Assembly (NCBI RefSeq): GCF_947489365.1
Contig: NZ_CANLDB010000001.1
Coordinates: forward strand, 620,001 to 684,000
From: an uncultured Nocardioides sp.
GTDB taxonomy: Bacteria; Actinomycetota; Actinomycetes; Propionibacteriales; Nocardioidaceae
Reading direction: 5' to 3'
DNA: 64,000 bases
Made by a program: the position numbers and the translations under genes. Below, piece after piece: positions 42,925-50,609 of this stretch (positions are counted from its first letter, which is position 1; the number at the start of each line of letters is the position of its first letter). A model generated the notes under the pieces. The model ran no database searches, was not told the origin of the DNA, and was given only the letters and a program-made list of their open reading frames with translations.

Positions 42925-43608
42925 ATGAGCCACCAGCACGGCGCCCAGGGCGCCTCCACGGGCGACGCGGACGCCGCCGCGAACCACGCCGACACCGACT
43001 TCTTCGAGCCCGCGGGGTGGGAGGACCGGTACGCCGGCGACGCCACGATGTGGAGCGGTCACGCCAACCCGCAGCTCGTCGCCGAGGCGTCACGCCTGGC
43101 CGCGGGGACCGCCCTCGACGTCGGGTGCGGGGAGGGTGGTGACGTCGTCTGGCTCGCCCGCCAGGGCTGGCGCGTGACCGGGGCCGACTTCGCCGCGAAC
43201 GGCCTGGCCCGCGCGGCCTCCCACGCCGAGCGCGCCGGGGTCGCCGACGCCTGCGACTGGTGGCAGGTCGACGCCCGGTCCTTCGACGCCGAGGGCCGGA
43301 CCTGGGACCTCGTGACCACCCACTTCCTGCACCCGCCGGAGGCCGGCATGGTGGCGGTGACGGCCCGCCTCGCGGCCGCGGTCGCGCCAGGTGGTCACCT
43401 CCTGGTCGTCGGCCACGCGCCGTCCCCGCTGTTCACCCAGCTCGACGAGCGCCGCGCGAACGCGATGTGGCACGCCGCGGACCTCGTCCCGGCCCTGCCC
43501 GACGACTTCGAGGTGCTCGTGGTCGAGGAGCGCGCCCGCACCGCCGAGCGCGACGGCGTCACGCACGAGATCGAGGACGCGACCCTGCTGGCTCGGCGGC
43601 GGGGCTGA
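42925..43608 (+). CDS. Class I SAM-dependent methyltransferase
   Basis: 227 residues from the ATG at 42925. SAM motif I is LDVGCGEGGD at about 69-78 and motif II is VTGADFA, followed by AxxH-type helices. The sequence resembles small-molecule or thiopurine-like methyltransferases (DTDFFEPAGWEDRYAGD at the N-terminus). Substrate is unknown. It is divergent from helR, and its 3' end overlaps the EamA transporter gene by 50 bases tail to tail. Confidence 0.87.
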   Translation: MSHQHGAQGASTGDADAAANHADTDFFEPAGWEDRYAGDATMWSGHANPQLVAEASRLAAGTALDVGCGEGGDVVWLARQGWRVTGADFAANGLARAASHAERAGVADACDWWQVDARSFDAEGRTWDLVTTHFLHPPEAGMVAVTARLAAAVAPGGHLLVVGHAPSPLFTQLDERRANAMWHAADLVPALPDDFEVLVVEERARTAERDGVTHEIEDATLLARRRG

Positions 43609-44512
43609 GGGGCTCCGCGCTGTCGCGGGCGACCACCCAGGTCGCCCCGAGGGCCAGGACCAGACCCACCGCGGTCAGGACGGTCAGGGGTTCGTCGAGG
43701 GCGACGGCGGCCCACAGGGTCGTGACGGGCGGGACCAGGAACAGCAGGGCGTTGACCGTCGTCACCCCCGACCGCTCAAGCAGCAGCCAGTAGAGGCCGT
43801 ACGCCGCCAGCGTCGGGACCGCCGCCAGCCAGGCCACGGTGACCCAGAAGACCGGCGACGCCGGCGGGACGACGGCCCCGGCGGCGACCGCGACCACGGC
43901 GAGCACGGCGGCCGAGGCGGCCGTGTGGACGGCGAGCCGCTCCACGGGTCGGATCGCCGCCGGCGTGCGCTGCTCCACGAAGGTGGCCGCGACGAGGCTG
44001 GCCATGCCCAGCAGCGGGACGGCGTACGCCGCGGCCGGCACGTCACCGCCCTGTGCGGCGTCCGCGGCGACGACGAGGCCGACGCCGAGCGCGCCGACCG
44101 CCAGTGCGGCCCACTGGCGGGCGCCGACGGTGACGCCCAGCAGGGGGCCGGCGAGCGCGGCGACGACGAGCGGCTGGACGCCGTCCATCAGCGACGTGGT
44201 CCCGCTCGCGACGCCGAGGGAGAGCGCGGCGTACACCGACCCGACGTACCCCGCCTGCGAGAGCACGCCGATGACGGCGTGGCGCCCGCTCGACGCGAGC
44301 CGGCCCTCCCGGCGGGCGCGGGCCAGGTGGCGTACCAGGAACGGCGCGAGGACCGCCGCGGCCGGCAGCGAGCGCCACAGCAGCAGCGTCATCGCGTCGG
44401 CCTGCTCCAGCGCCCAGGCCGGGCCCACGAAGCCCGAAGACCACGAGAGGACGAAGGCGGCGCCGAGCGCCGTGGTCACGAGGGCCGGAGGTATACCGAT
44501 CGGTGTACTCAT
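43559..44512 (-). CDS. EamA/DMT-family transporter
   Basis: 317 residues, about ten membrane helices in two EamA repeats. SSGFVGPAWALEQADAMTLLLWR opens repeat 1, and a second half starts near 155. The family exports amino acids, purines or drugs. Transcribed divergently from a TetR regulator, with two mirror-image operators between, so it is almost surely the regulator's target. The last 50 bases overlap the methyltransferase gene. Confidence 0.9.
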   Translation of the reverse strand: MSTPIGIPPALVTTALGAAFVLSWSSGFVGPAWALEQADAMTLLLWRSLPAAAVLAPFLVRHLARARREGRLASSGRHAVIGVLSQAGYVGSVYAALSLGVASGTTSLMDGVQPLVVAALAGPLLGVTVGARQWAALAVGALGVGLVVAADAAQGGDVPAAAYAVPLLGMASLVAATFVEQRTPAAIRPVERLAVHTAASAAVLAVVAVAAGAVVPPASPVFWVTVAWLAAVPTLAAYGLYWLLLERSGVTTVNALLFLVPPVTTLWAAVALDEPLTVLTAVGLVLALGATWVVARDSAEPLSPAAEPAGSRPRSRA

Positions 44513-44539
44513 GGGCCTGACGGTACACCGATCGGTATA
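44492..44539. promoter_or_regulatory. Twin TetR operators
   Basis: TATACCGATCGGTGTA (44492-44507) and its exact reverse complement TACACCGATCGGTATA (44524-44539), centred 32 bases apart, about three helix turns, cover the starts of both divergent genes. They are palindromic around CCGATCGG. One regulator dimer could bind each site and repress both genes. Confidence 0.88.
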
Positions 44540-44547
44540 GTGGCGCC

Positions 44548-45102
44548 ATGACCCCGGTCGTGACAGACATCGAGTGGACCCCGAAGGCGCGTGCCGTGCT
44601 CGCGGCTGCGGACGAGCTGTTCTACGACCGCGGCATCCACGCGGTCGGCGTCGACCTCGTCGCGGAGCGGGCGGGGGTCACGAAGAAGACCCTGTACGAC
44701 CGGTTCGGGTCCAAGGACCGCCTCGTGGTGGCCTACCTCGAGGACCGCGACGCCCGGTGGCGCGTGCTGCTGGCGGAGCACCTCGACGCCGCCGGGCCGG
44801 AACCGGCGGCCCGGGTCGCGGCGGTCTTCGACGCCTCGGCGGCCTGGACGTCGTCCCACGCCCCGCGCGGCTGCGGGATGATCAACGCCCACGCCGAGAT
44901 CAGCGACCCGGACCACCCGGCGTACGCCGTGATCACCGGGCAGAAGGCATGGATGCTGGCGCTCTTCGCGGATCTCGTCGGCGACGCCGCACCCGCGGTG
45001 ATGCTGCTCCACGAGGGTGCGCTCGCGGCGAGCGGGATGGGCGCGGTCGACGACGCCTTCGCCGTGGCGCGGGACGCGGCGCTGCGGCTGCTGCAGGTGT
45101 AG
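44548..45102 (+). CDS. TetR-family transcriptional regulator
   Basis: 184 residues. The DNA-binding helix-turn-helix is in the first 60 (ARAVLAAADELFYDRGIHAV and VTKKTLYDRFGSKDRLV). The ligand domain contains GCGMINAHAEISDPDHPA, seen in regulators of transporter genes. It sits 35 bases from the divergent EamA gene with two operators between and probably represses itself and the transporter. Confidence 0.93.
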   Translation: MTPVVTDIEWTPKARAVLAAADELFYDRGIHAVGVDLVAERAGVTKKTLYDRFGSKDRLVVAYLEDRDARWRVLLAEHLDAAGPEPAARVAAVFDASAAWTSSHAPRGCGMINAHAEISDPDHPAYAVITGQKAWMLALFADLVGDAAPAVMLLHEGALAASGMGAVDDAFAVARDAALRLLQV

Positions 45103-45131
45103 GACGCCGACGTCCGTGGAAGGGTCGGTCC

Positions 45132-45455
45132 ATGAAGGCCGTCCTCGCCCTGCTGAGCGTGCTCTGCTTCCTCGTCGCGCCGGTGCTGCTCGTGCTGAGC
45201 CTGGCGCAGCTCAACCCCGACTACGACACGGAGAGCACCAGCGACTGCACCACCGTGCCGCCGGCCAGCGAGGGTCTGGGCGCCACCGAGCAGTGCACCG
45301 GCGCCGACGCCGCCGGAGGACAGCAGGCCTTCACGGTGTGGGGCGCGGCGTTCCTCGTCTCGGGCGCCGTGCTGGCCGCGGCGTCGGTGGCGGTCCGGCA
45401 CCCCGACGAGCGCCGGGCCCCCGCGCCGTGGCAGGGGGGCCCGCCGCGCCGCTGA
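45132..45455 (+). CDS. Small two-helix membrane protein
   Basis: 107 residues. The first 27 are hydrophobic (VLALLSVLCFLVAPVLLVLS), followed by a 40-residue outside loop with two Cys (SDCTTVP, EQCTGAD). A second helix lies near 69-89, followed by a Pro/Arg-rich tail. GGAAGGG precedes the ATG. I do not recognise a family. It starts 29 bases after the TetR stop. Confidence 0.7.
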   Translation: MKAVLALLSVLCFLVAPVLLVLSLAQLNPDYDTESTSDCTTVPPASEGLGATEQCTGADAAGGQQAFTVWGAAFLVSGAVLAAASVAVRHPDERRAPAPWQGGPPRR

Positions 45456-45473
45456 GCGGGAGGAGCCGCTCAG
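45452..45473. terminator. Hairpin shared by two converging stop codons
   Basis: CTGAGCGG and CCGCTCAG pair perfectly around a 6-base loop. TGA of the plus-strand gene (45453-45455) lies in the left arm, and the stop of the minus-strand gene (45470-45472) lies in the right arm. The same CTGAGCG/CGCTCAG design recurs at 54610. Confidence 0.6.
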
Positions 45474-46498
45474 ACGTCGGCGACGAGCGGGGCGACCTCG
45501 GTGCCGAGCAGCTCGATGCCGCGCAGCAGGTCCTCGTGCGCCAGGCGCGGGTTGGTCATCTGGATCGACAGCCGGTCGACGCCGCCGAGCTGGTCGGAGA
45601 CGCGCCGGATCTTGTCGGCGACCTCGGTCGGGTCGCCGAGGAAGAAGGCGCCGTCCGGGCCGGCGGTGGCGTCGAACTGCAGCCGGCTGGGCTGACGGAA
45701 GCCGCGCTCGCGGGAGATCTTCGTGAACATCTCGTGCCAGCCCGGGTAGATCGTGTCCGCGGCCTGCTGGTGCGACTCCCCGACGAACCCGAAGACGTGC
45801 AGGCCCACCTTCAGGCTGGCCGGGTCGTGCCCGGCCTGGGCGCCGGCGCGGCGGTACAGGTCGACGAGCGGCGCGAACTGGCGCGGCTCCCCGCCGATGA
45901 TGGCGATCATCAGGGGCAGACCGAGCAGGCCCGCGCGGGCGAACGACTCGGGGGTGCCGCCGACGCCGACCCAGATCGGCAGGGGGTCCTGCACCGGGCG
46001 CGGGTAGACGGCCTGGCGGTTCATCGGGGGCCGGTGCTTGCCCGACCAGGTGACCTCCGTGGAGTCCCGGATCTTCAGCAGCAGGTCGAGCTTCTCGGAG
46101 AACAGCGAGTCGTAGTCGGCGAGGTCGAGGCCGAACAGCGGGAACGCCTCGGTGAACGACCCGCGCCCGACGACGAGGTCCATCCGGCCCTTCGAGATCA
46201 GGTCGAGGGTGGCGAACTGCTGGAACAGCCGCACCGGGTCCGTCGCGCTGAGGACGGCGACGGCGCTGCCGAGGCGGATCCGTTCGGTCCGCGCGGCGGC
46301 GGCGGCCAGGATCACCGGGGGAGCGGAGTCGTAGTACTCGCTGCGGTGGTGCTCACCGATGCCGAACGAGTAGACCCCCGAGCGGTCGGCGAGCTCGATC
46401 TCCTCCAGCAGGTGCGCCATGCGCTCCTGCGGCCCGATCAGGCGCTCGGTGGCGGGGTCGGTGACGGCGGCGACGAAGCTGTCGATTCCCAGGTGCAT
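45470..46498 (-). CDS. LLM-class flavin-dependent oxidoreductase (luciferase-like)
   Basis: 342 residues of TIM-barrel luciferase-like type. Typical segments are FGIGEHHRSEYYDSAPPVILAA, LGSAVAVLS, FATLDLISKGRMDLVVGRGSF and IWVGVGGTPES. It probably uses FMN and reduces or oxygenates a small substrate. The group resembles YhbW-like enzymes. TGACATGTCA, a perfect palindrome, overlaps the start at 46498-46507 and may be a repressor site. Confidence 0.88.
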   Translation of the reverse strand: MHLGIDSFVAAVTDPATERLIGPQERMAHLLEEIELADRSGVYSFGIGEHHRSEYYDSAPPVILAAAAARTERIRLGSAVAVLSATDPVRLFQQFATLDLISKGRMDLVVGRGSFTEAFPLFGLDLADYDSLFSEKLDLLLKIRDSTEVTWSGKHRPPMNRQAVYPRPVQDPLPIWVGVGGTPESFARAGLLGLPLMIAIIGGEPRQFAPLVDLYRRAGAQAGHDPASLKVGLHVFGFVGESHQQAADTIYPGWHEMFTKISRERGFRQPSRLQFDATAGPDGAFFLGDPTEVADKIRRVSDQLGGVDRLSIQMTNPRLAHEDLLRGIELLGTEVAPLVADV

Positions 46499-46573
46499 GA
46501 CATGTCAACCAAGGCGGCGGCGAACTATTCCGAGCCGCCCTGACCGAGGCGTCCGGGGCCGGCCCGCGTCGCG

Positions 46574-47389
46574 CTAGAAGTCGAAGCCGCCGAAGTCGAA
46601 CCCGCCGCCGGCGTCGGCGCTGCCCGAGGCGTCCATGCCGCCCCAGTCGCCGCCGCCGTCACCGCCGCCGCCGTCGAAGTCACCGCCGCCCATGTCGCCG
46701 CCGTACCCGGCGTCGAAGCCGCCGTACGGCATCATCATCGACGTCAGGAACATCGCGGGCAGGATGCCGCTCATCACGAAGCCGCCGAAGTAGCCCTGCG
46801 CGTAGGGCCCGTACGCCGGGCCCGCCTCGTAGTAGGGCACCATCCGGTTGCCGTCGCGGACCTTGCGGACGTCCGGCTCCGCGCCGGCCTTCACGCGGTC
46901 GGCGTCGGCGGCGCAGACGGGGACCTCGCGCTCGACGCCCCCGGGCGGGGCCCAGTTGATGTCGCGGTCGGCCGGGCCGTGGTTGGGGTTGAAGAAGCAC
47001 GGCGGGCGCCGCGTCGGGAGGTCGCGCCCGTCGCGACGGGCCAGCACGCAGGCCATGGCGTAGCGGCCGTCCTCGAGCGCGGTCGTGACCTCCTTGAGGT
47101 CGTCCGACGCCTGCGCGTCCTTGAGCAGCTGCTTCGCCTGCTCGTAGGAGTCCAGCGCGCGCTGGTAGTCCTGGCGCATCGCGGTGTCGAGCTCGTCGGT
47201 GAGCGTCTCGATGTGGAGGTCGGACAGCTCCTCGCCGAAGCGGGTGACGTCCTCGTCGATCGGCACCCGGACCTTGCGGAACGCGTCCGCGGCCTCCAGC
47301 TCGCGCTTCTGCGTGGCGCGTCGGCCCGCCACGAGGGCCACGCCGCCGAGCACGGCGACGATCAGCAGGACGACCACCAGCTCCGTCAT
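46574..47389 (-). CDS. Membrane-anchored protein with Gly-rich tail, unknown function
   Basis: 271 residues. A membrane helix at 4-22 is followed by a helical region (about 30-115), then a domain with PCFFNPNHGPADRDINW and VPVCAADADRV holding two Cys and a His. A short hydrophobic stretch near 200-222 and a C-terminal tail of Gly, Asp and Phe (about 230-271) end it. The layout is seen in conserved actinobacterial hypothetical proteins. The low-complexity tail may form a surface patch. Function is unknown. Confidence 0.75.
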   Translation of the reverse strand: MTELVVVLLIVAVLGGVALVAGRRATQKRELEAADAFRKVRVPIDEDVTRFGEELSDLHIETLTDELDTAMRQDYQRALDSYEQAKQLLKDAQASDDLKEVTTALEDGRYAMACVLARRDGRDLPTRRPPCFFNPNHGPADRDINWAPPGGVEREVPVCAADADRVKAGAEPDVRKVRDGNRMVPYYEAGPAYGPYAQGYFGGFVMSGILPAMFLTSMMMPYGGFDAGYGGDMGGGDFDGGGGDGGGDWGGMDASGSADAGGGFDFGGFDF

Positions 47390-47481
47390 GGACCGAGTCT
47401 ACGGACCGTCTGTGAAGTACAGCGGTGTAGTTATGTCAGAACTCTGGTGTGACTGATGTGACGCATGGTGCCCTTGTGGCC

Positions 47482-48636
47482 ATGCGCCTCACCCCCCGCC
47501 TGCTCGGCCCTGTCCTGCTCGCCGCCCTCGTGCTCCCGGTCGGTCCGGCCGCGCCGACGGCGAGCGCGGCGTCCGTCGACGGCGTGACGCTGACCGGCCA
47601 CGGCTACGGGCACGGCATCGGGATGTCGCAGTACGGCGCGTACGGCGCCGCGCGGGAGGGGCTGTCGTACGGCCGGATCGTCTCGTTCTACTACCCGGGC
47701 ACGAAGCCCGGACGGACCGACGGGCGGATCAGGGTCCAGGTCTCGGCCGACTCGGGCGGCGACGTCGTCGTCGAGCCGCGCCAGGGCCTGCGCGTGCGCG
47801 ACCTGGCCACCGGACGCACCCGCGAGCTGCCGTCCGGCAACGGTGCCCGGCTGTGGCGGCTGAAGCGGAACGCCGACGGCGACACGCTCGTGGGCTTCCG
47901 CGACGCCCGGCAGTGGCGGTTCCTCACGCGCCTGAAGGGCCTCGGCGAGCTCGACGCGAAGGGCGCCGTCCTAGCGCTGCACACGCCGTCGGGCGTGCGT
48001 CGCTACCGCGGGTCGCTCCGGCTCGCGGCCGGCGACACGGTCAACGTGCTCGGGATCGACAACTACCTCAAGGGCGTCGTCCCCGGCGAGATGCCGTCGT
48101 CGTGGCACCCGCAGGCGCTGCGTGCGCAGGCGGTGGCCGCGCGGAGCTACGCCGCCTGGGAGCGGAGGAACCCGCGCGCGGGTCACTTCGACGTCTTCGA
48201 CACCGTCGCCAGCCAGGTCTACGGCGGGTACGGCGCGGAGGCGGCCTCGACGAACGCGGCCGTCGACGACACGGCCGGCGAGATCCGCACGTCCGGCGGC
48301 GGGCCCGCGTTCACGCAGTTCTCCTCGTCCAACGGCGGCTTCGCGGCGCCCGGCTCGCAGCCGTACCTGAAGGCCCACCGCGACCCGTACGACGGGTGGT
48401 CGGGCAACCCGAACCACGACTGGTCAGTCCGGGTCCCCGCCTCCACCATCGAGGCCCGCTGGCCGGGGGTCGGCGACCTCCGCGGCGTCCGCGTGACCAA
48501 GCGCGACGGCCACGGCGAGTGGGGCGGCCGCGCGGTCACGGTGGCGATCACCGGGTCGGGCGGCACGACCACCGTGAGCGGCCCCGACTTCCGCTTCGCC
48601 CTCGGCCTGAGGTCGCACTGGTTCCGGGTCGGCTGA
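47482..48636 (+). CDS. SpoIID/LytB-domain secreted protein
   Basis: 384 residues from the ATG at 47482, which begins a signal peptide (MRLTPRLLGPVLLAALVLP, cleavage near ASA about 26-29). A GTG at 47449 in frame is possible. GHGYGHGIGMSQYGAYGAA opens the SpoIID region. NYLKGVVPGEMPSSWHPQALRAQAVAARSYA holds the catalytic Glu of this lytic transglycosylase-like family. It may act on peptidoglycan. The organism need not sporulate; such proteins occur widely in non-sporulating actinobacteria. Confidence 0.9.
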   Translation: MRLTPRLLGPVLLAALVLPVGPAAPTASAASVDGVTLTGHGYGHGIGMSQYGAYGAAREGLSYGRIVSFYYPGTKPGRTDGRIRVQVSADSGGDVVVEPRQGLRVRDLATGRTRELPSGNGARLWRLKRNADGDTLVGFRDARQWRFLTRLKGLGELDAKGAVLALHTPSGVRRYRGSLRLAAGDTVNVLGIDNYLKGVVPGEMPSSWHPQALRAQAVAARSYAAWERRNPRAGHFDVFDTVASQVYGGYGAEAASTNAAVDDTAGEIRTSGGGPAFTQFSSSNGGFAAPGSQPYLKAHRDPYDGWSGNPNHDWSVRVPASTIEARWPGVGDLRGVRVTKRDGHGEWGGRAVTVAITGSGGTTTVSGPDFRFALGLRSHWFRVG

Positions 48637-48663
48637 GGTCGGCTGAGGTCGGTTGAGGTCGGC
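48631..48663. repeat. 10-bp tandem repeat
   Basis: GGCTGAGGTC, GGCTGAGGTC and GGTTGAGGTC follow directly, then GGCC. The first unit includes the stop codon of the SpoIID-like gene, and further units carry extra in-register TGA triplets. It fills the space before the mftD stop. Confidence 0.85.
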
Positions 48664-48668
48664 CGGGC

Positions 48669-49907
48669 TCAGCCCCGCGCCGGCACCCCCAGCGGCCGCA
48701 TGAAGCCCTCGGGCACCTCGACGACGTCCGGGGTGAGCTGGTCGATCGACGACAGGCCGAGCCCGAGCAGGGCGGAGTCGACGCCGGAGCGGAGCACGTC
48801 CAGCACGTTGCCGACGCCCTCCTCGCCGTTGGCCGCGAGGCCCCAGAGGTAGGCGCGGCCGATCATCACGGCGCGGGCGCCCAGCGCGAGGGCCTTGACC
48901 ACGTCGGAGCCGCGGCGGATGCCACCGTCCATGAGCACCTCGACCTGGTCGCCGACGGCCTGGGCGATCGGGTTCAGCACCCGGATGGTCGCCGGGGTGC
49001 CGTCCAGGTTGTTGCCGCCGTGGTTCGAGACCGAGATGGCCGCGACGCCGGCGTCGACGGCGCGCTTGGCGTCGTCCACGCGGCAGACCCCCTTGAGCAT
49101 GAACGGGCGACCGCCGCTGATCTGGCTCCAGGTCTCCCGCATCCACTCGACGTCGTCCCAGGTGGGCGGGGTGGTGGTCATCCACTCGTAGTAGGCGCCG
49201 AAGAAGGTCGGCGCCTCGCCGCCGTCCGGGGGAGCGAGGTTGGGGGCGCGCAGGTCGGGGATGGTGCCGGTCTTCCCGAACTCCCAGAGCCACCGCGGCT
49301 TCGTCGCCACCTTGGGCGCCATCCGCACCATCGTCTTGAGGTCGACCTTCTCGGGGATCTCCGGGCTGCCCCAGTCGCGGCCCATCGAGAACGACCAGTC
49401 GAGGGTCGCGATGAGGCCCTTGGCGCCGGCGGCGTGGGCGCGCTCCATGCGTTGCACCATCACGTCGCGCTGGCCGGTCCAGTACATCTGGAAGAAGGTC
49501 CGGTCGTTGACCGCGCAGACCTCCTCGACGGACTTGGAGGCGAAGTTCGACAGGCCCATCACCGTGCCGCGGGCGGCGGCGGCGCGGGCGACGGCGACCT
49601 CCCCGTCGGGGTGGACGGCCTGGACGCCGGTCGGGCTGATGATGACCGGGAGCGACACGTCCTGGCCCATCACCGTCGTGGCCATCGAGCGCTCGGGCTG
49701 GTGACCCGCCACGTGCGGCGCGAAGCCGATCTCGGTGAAGGCCCGCTGGTTGTCGTCGATGGTCTGGCCGCGCTCCGACCCGGCCACCAGTGCGCCGTAC
49801 ACCGGGGCGGGGAGGCGCTTGCGGGCCCGCTGCTGCGCGACCGCGACGGACTCGAACCAGGGGTTCTGCTTCCAGGGGTTCTGCAACCAGTCGGGCTTGC
49901 TGCTCAT
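48669..49907 (-). CDS. mftD: MftD-like FMN-dependent alpha-hydroxy-acid dehydrogenase (pre-mycofactocin synthase type)
   Basis: 412 residues from the ATG at 49907 with a GCGAGG site. FMN alpha-hydroxy-acid dehydrogenase fold, including LPVIISPTGVQAVHPDGE, LIATLDWSF, SVSNHGGNNLDG (catalytic His), and VLMDGGIRRGSDVVKAL. The segments FASKSVEEV, WGSPEIPEK and FGAYYEWM are what I recall of mycofactocin MftD rather than lactate monooxygenases. MftD turns the peptide-derived Val-Tyr lactam into the redox-active form. MftA, MftB, MftC, MftE and MftF genes are not seen in the window. The start carries a 15-bp duplication giving QNPWKQNPW. It is divergent from mftR. Confidence 0.82.
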   Translation of the reverse strand: MSSKPDWLQNPWKQNPWFESVAVAQQRARKRLPAPVYGALVAGSERGQTIDDNQRAFTEIGFAPHVAGHQPERSMATTVMGQDVSLPVIISPTGVQAVHPDGEVAVARAAAARGTVMGLSNFASKSVEEVCAVNDRTFFQMYWTGQRDVMVQRMERAHAAGAKGLIATLDWSFSMGRDWGSPEIPEKVDLKTMVRMAPKVATKPRWLWEFGKTGTIPDLRAPNLAPPDGGEAPTFFGAYYEWMTTTPPTWDDVEWMRETWSQISGGRPFMLKGVCRVDDAKRAVDAGVAAISVSNHGGNNLDGTPATIRVLNPIAQAVGDQVEVLMDGGIRRGSDVVKALALGARAVMIGRAYLWGLAANGEEGVGNVLDVLRSGVDSALLGLGLSSIDQLTPDVVEVPEGFMRPLGVPARG

Positions 49908-50023
49908 GGGGGCCTCGCCGGGGTCGGTGTCGTGGTGTGTCACGGAGTCGGGTGTGACCTGGACCACCGAGGTTATGGCACTCTGGGCCACAACGGAACC
50001 GTCCGACCGGGTAGGAGGTGGTC

Positions 50024-50599
50024 ATGGCCGGAGGCGGACGACCCAGCGCCACCACCCACCACACGATCGAGCGGGTGGCCTTCCGGCTCTTCGCCGAGCG
50101 TGGCTTCGACGCCACCCCGCTGGAGCTGATCGCCGCCGAGGTCGGTGTCGGCCGGCGCACGCTGTTCCGCTACTTCCCGTCGAAGAACGACATCTGCTGG
50201 GGCGCCTTCGACGACACCCTCGGCGGCTTCGCCGCGAGCCTCGAGGCCGCCCCCGCCGAGCGGCCGCTGTGGGAGGCCGTCCACCGTGCGGTCGTCGACT
50301 TCAACGACTTCCCCCTCGACGCCGACCCGCCCCACGAGCAGCGGATGCGGCTCATCCTCGGCACGCCCGCGCTCCAGGCCCACTCGGTGCTGCGCTACGC
50401 CCAGTGGCGTGCGGTGATCGCGGCGTACGTCGCCCGCCGCACCGACGCCTCGCCCGACGACCTCCTGCCCCGCACCGTCGGCCACGTCAGCCTGGCGCTC
50501 AGCCTCGCGGCGTACGACCGGTGGCTCGACGACACCTCCGTGTCCCTGCCGGGCCTCGTCGACGACGCCATGACGGGCCTGCGCGACCACCTGGCGTGA
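50024..50599 (+). CDS. mftR: TetR-family regulator, MftR-like
   Basis: 191 residues, ATG preceded by AGGAGGTGG. The helix-turn-helix (RVAFRLFAERGFDATPLELI and VGRRTLFRYFPSKNDICWG) is like that of the mycofactocin regulator MftR, which is released from DNA by acyl-CoAs. Divergent from mftD with 116 bases between, which would hold the operator. That layout supports the pairing, but the rest of the mycofactocin cluster is absent here. Confidence 0.8.
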   Translation: MAGGGRPSATTHHTIERVAFRLFAERGFDATPLELIAAEVGVGRRTLFRYFPSKNDICWGAFDDTLGGFAASLEAAPAERPLWEAVHRAVVDFNDFPLDADPPHEQRMRLILGTPALQAHSVLRYAQWRAVIAAYVARRTDASPDDLLPRTVGHVSLALSLAAYDRWLDDTSVSLPGLVDDAMTGLRDHLA

Positions 50600-50609
50600 C
50601 GGACCGGAC

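Noticed and set aside
42754..43062. N-terminal extension of HelR to 43062.
   Set aside because: It would cover the RAE, promoter and the start of the divergent methyltransferase; no homology is seen there.
48669..49907. Lactate 2-monooxygenase.
   Set aside because: The general fold is shared, but FASKSVEEV, WGSPEIPEK and FGAYYEWM plus an MftR-like divergent regulator fit MftD better.
49908..50023. A short mycofactocin precursor gene (mftA) between mftD and mftR.
   Set aside because: No small frame ending in Val-Tyr with a ribosome site was found in the 116 bases.
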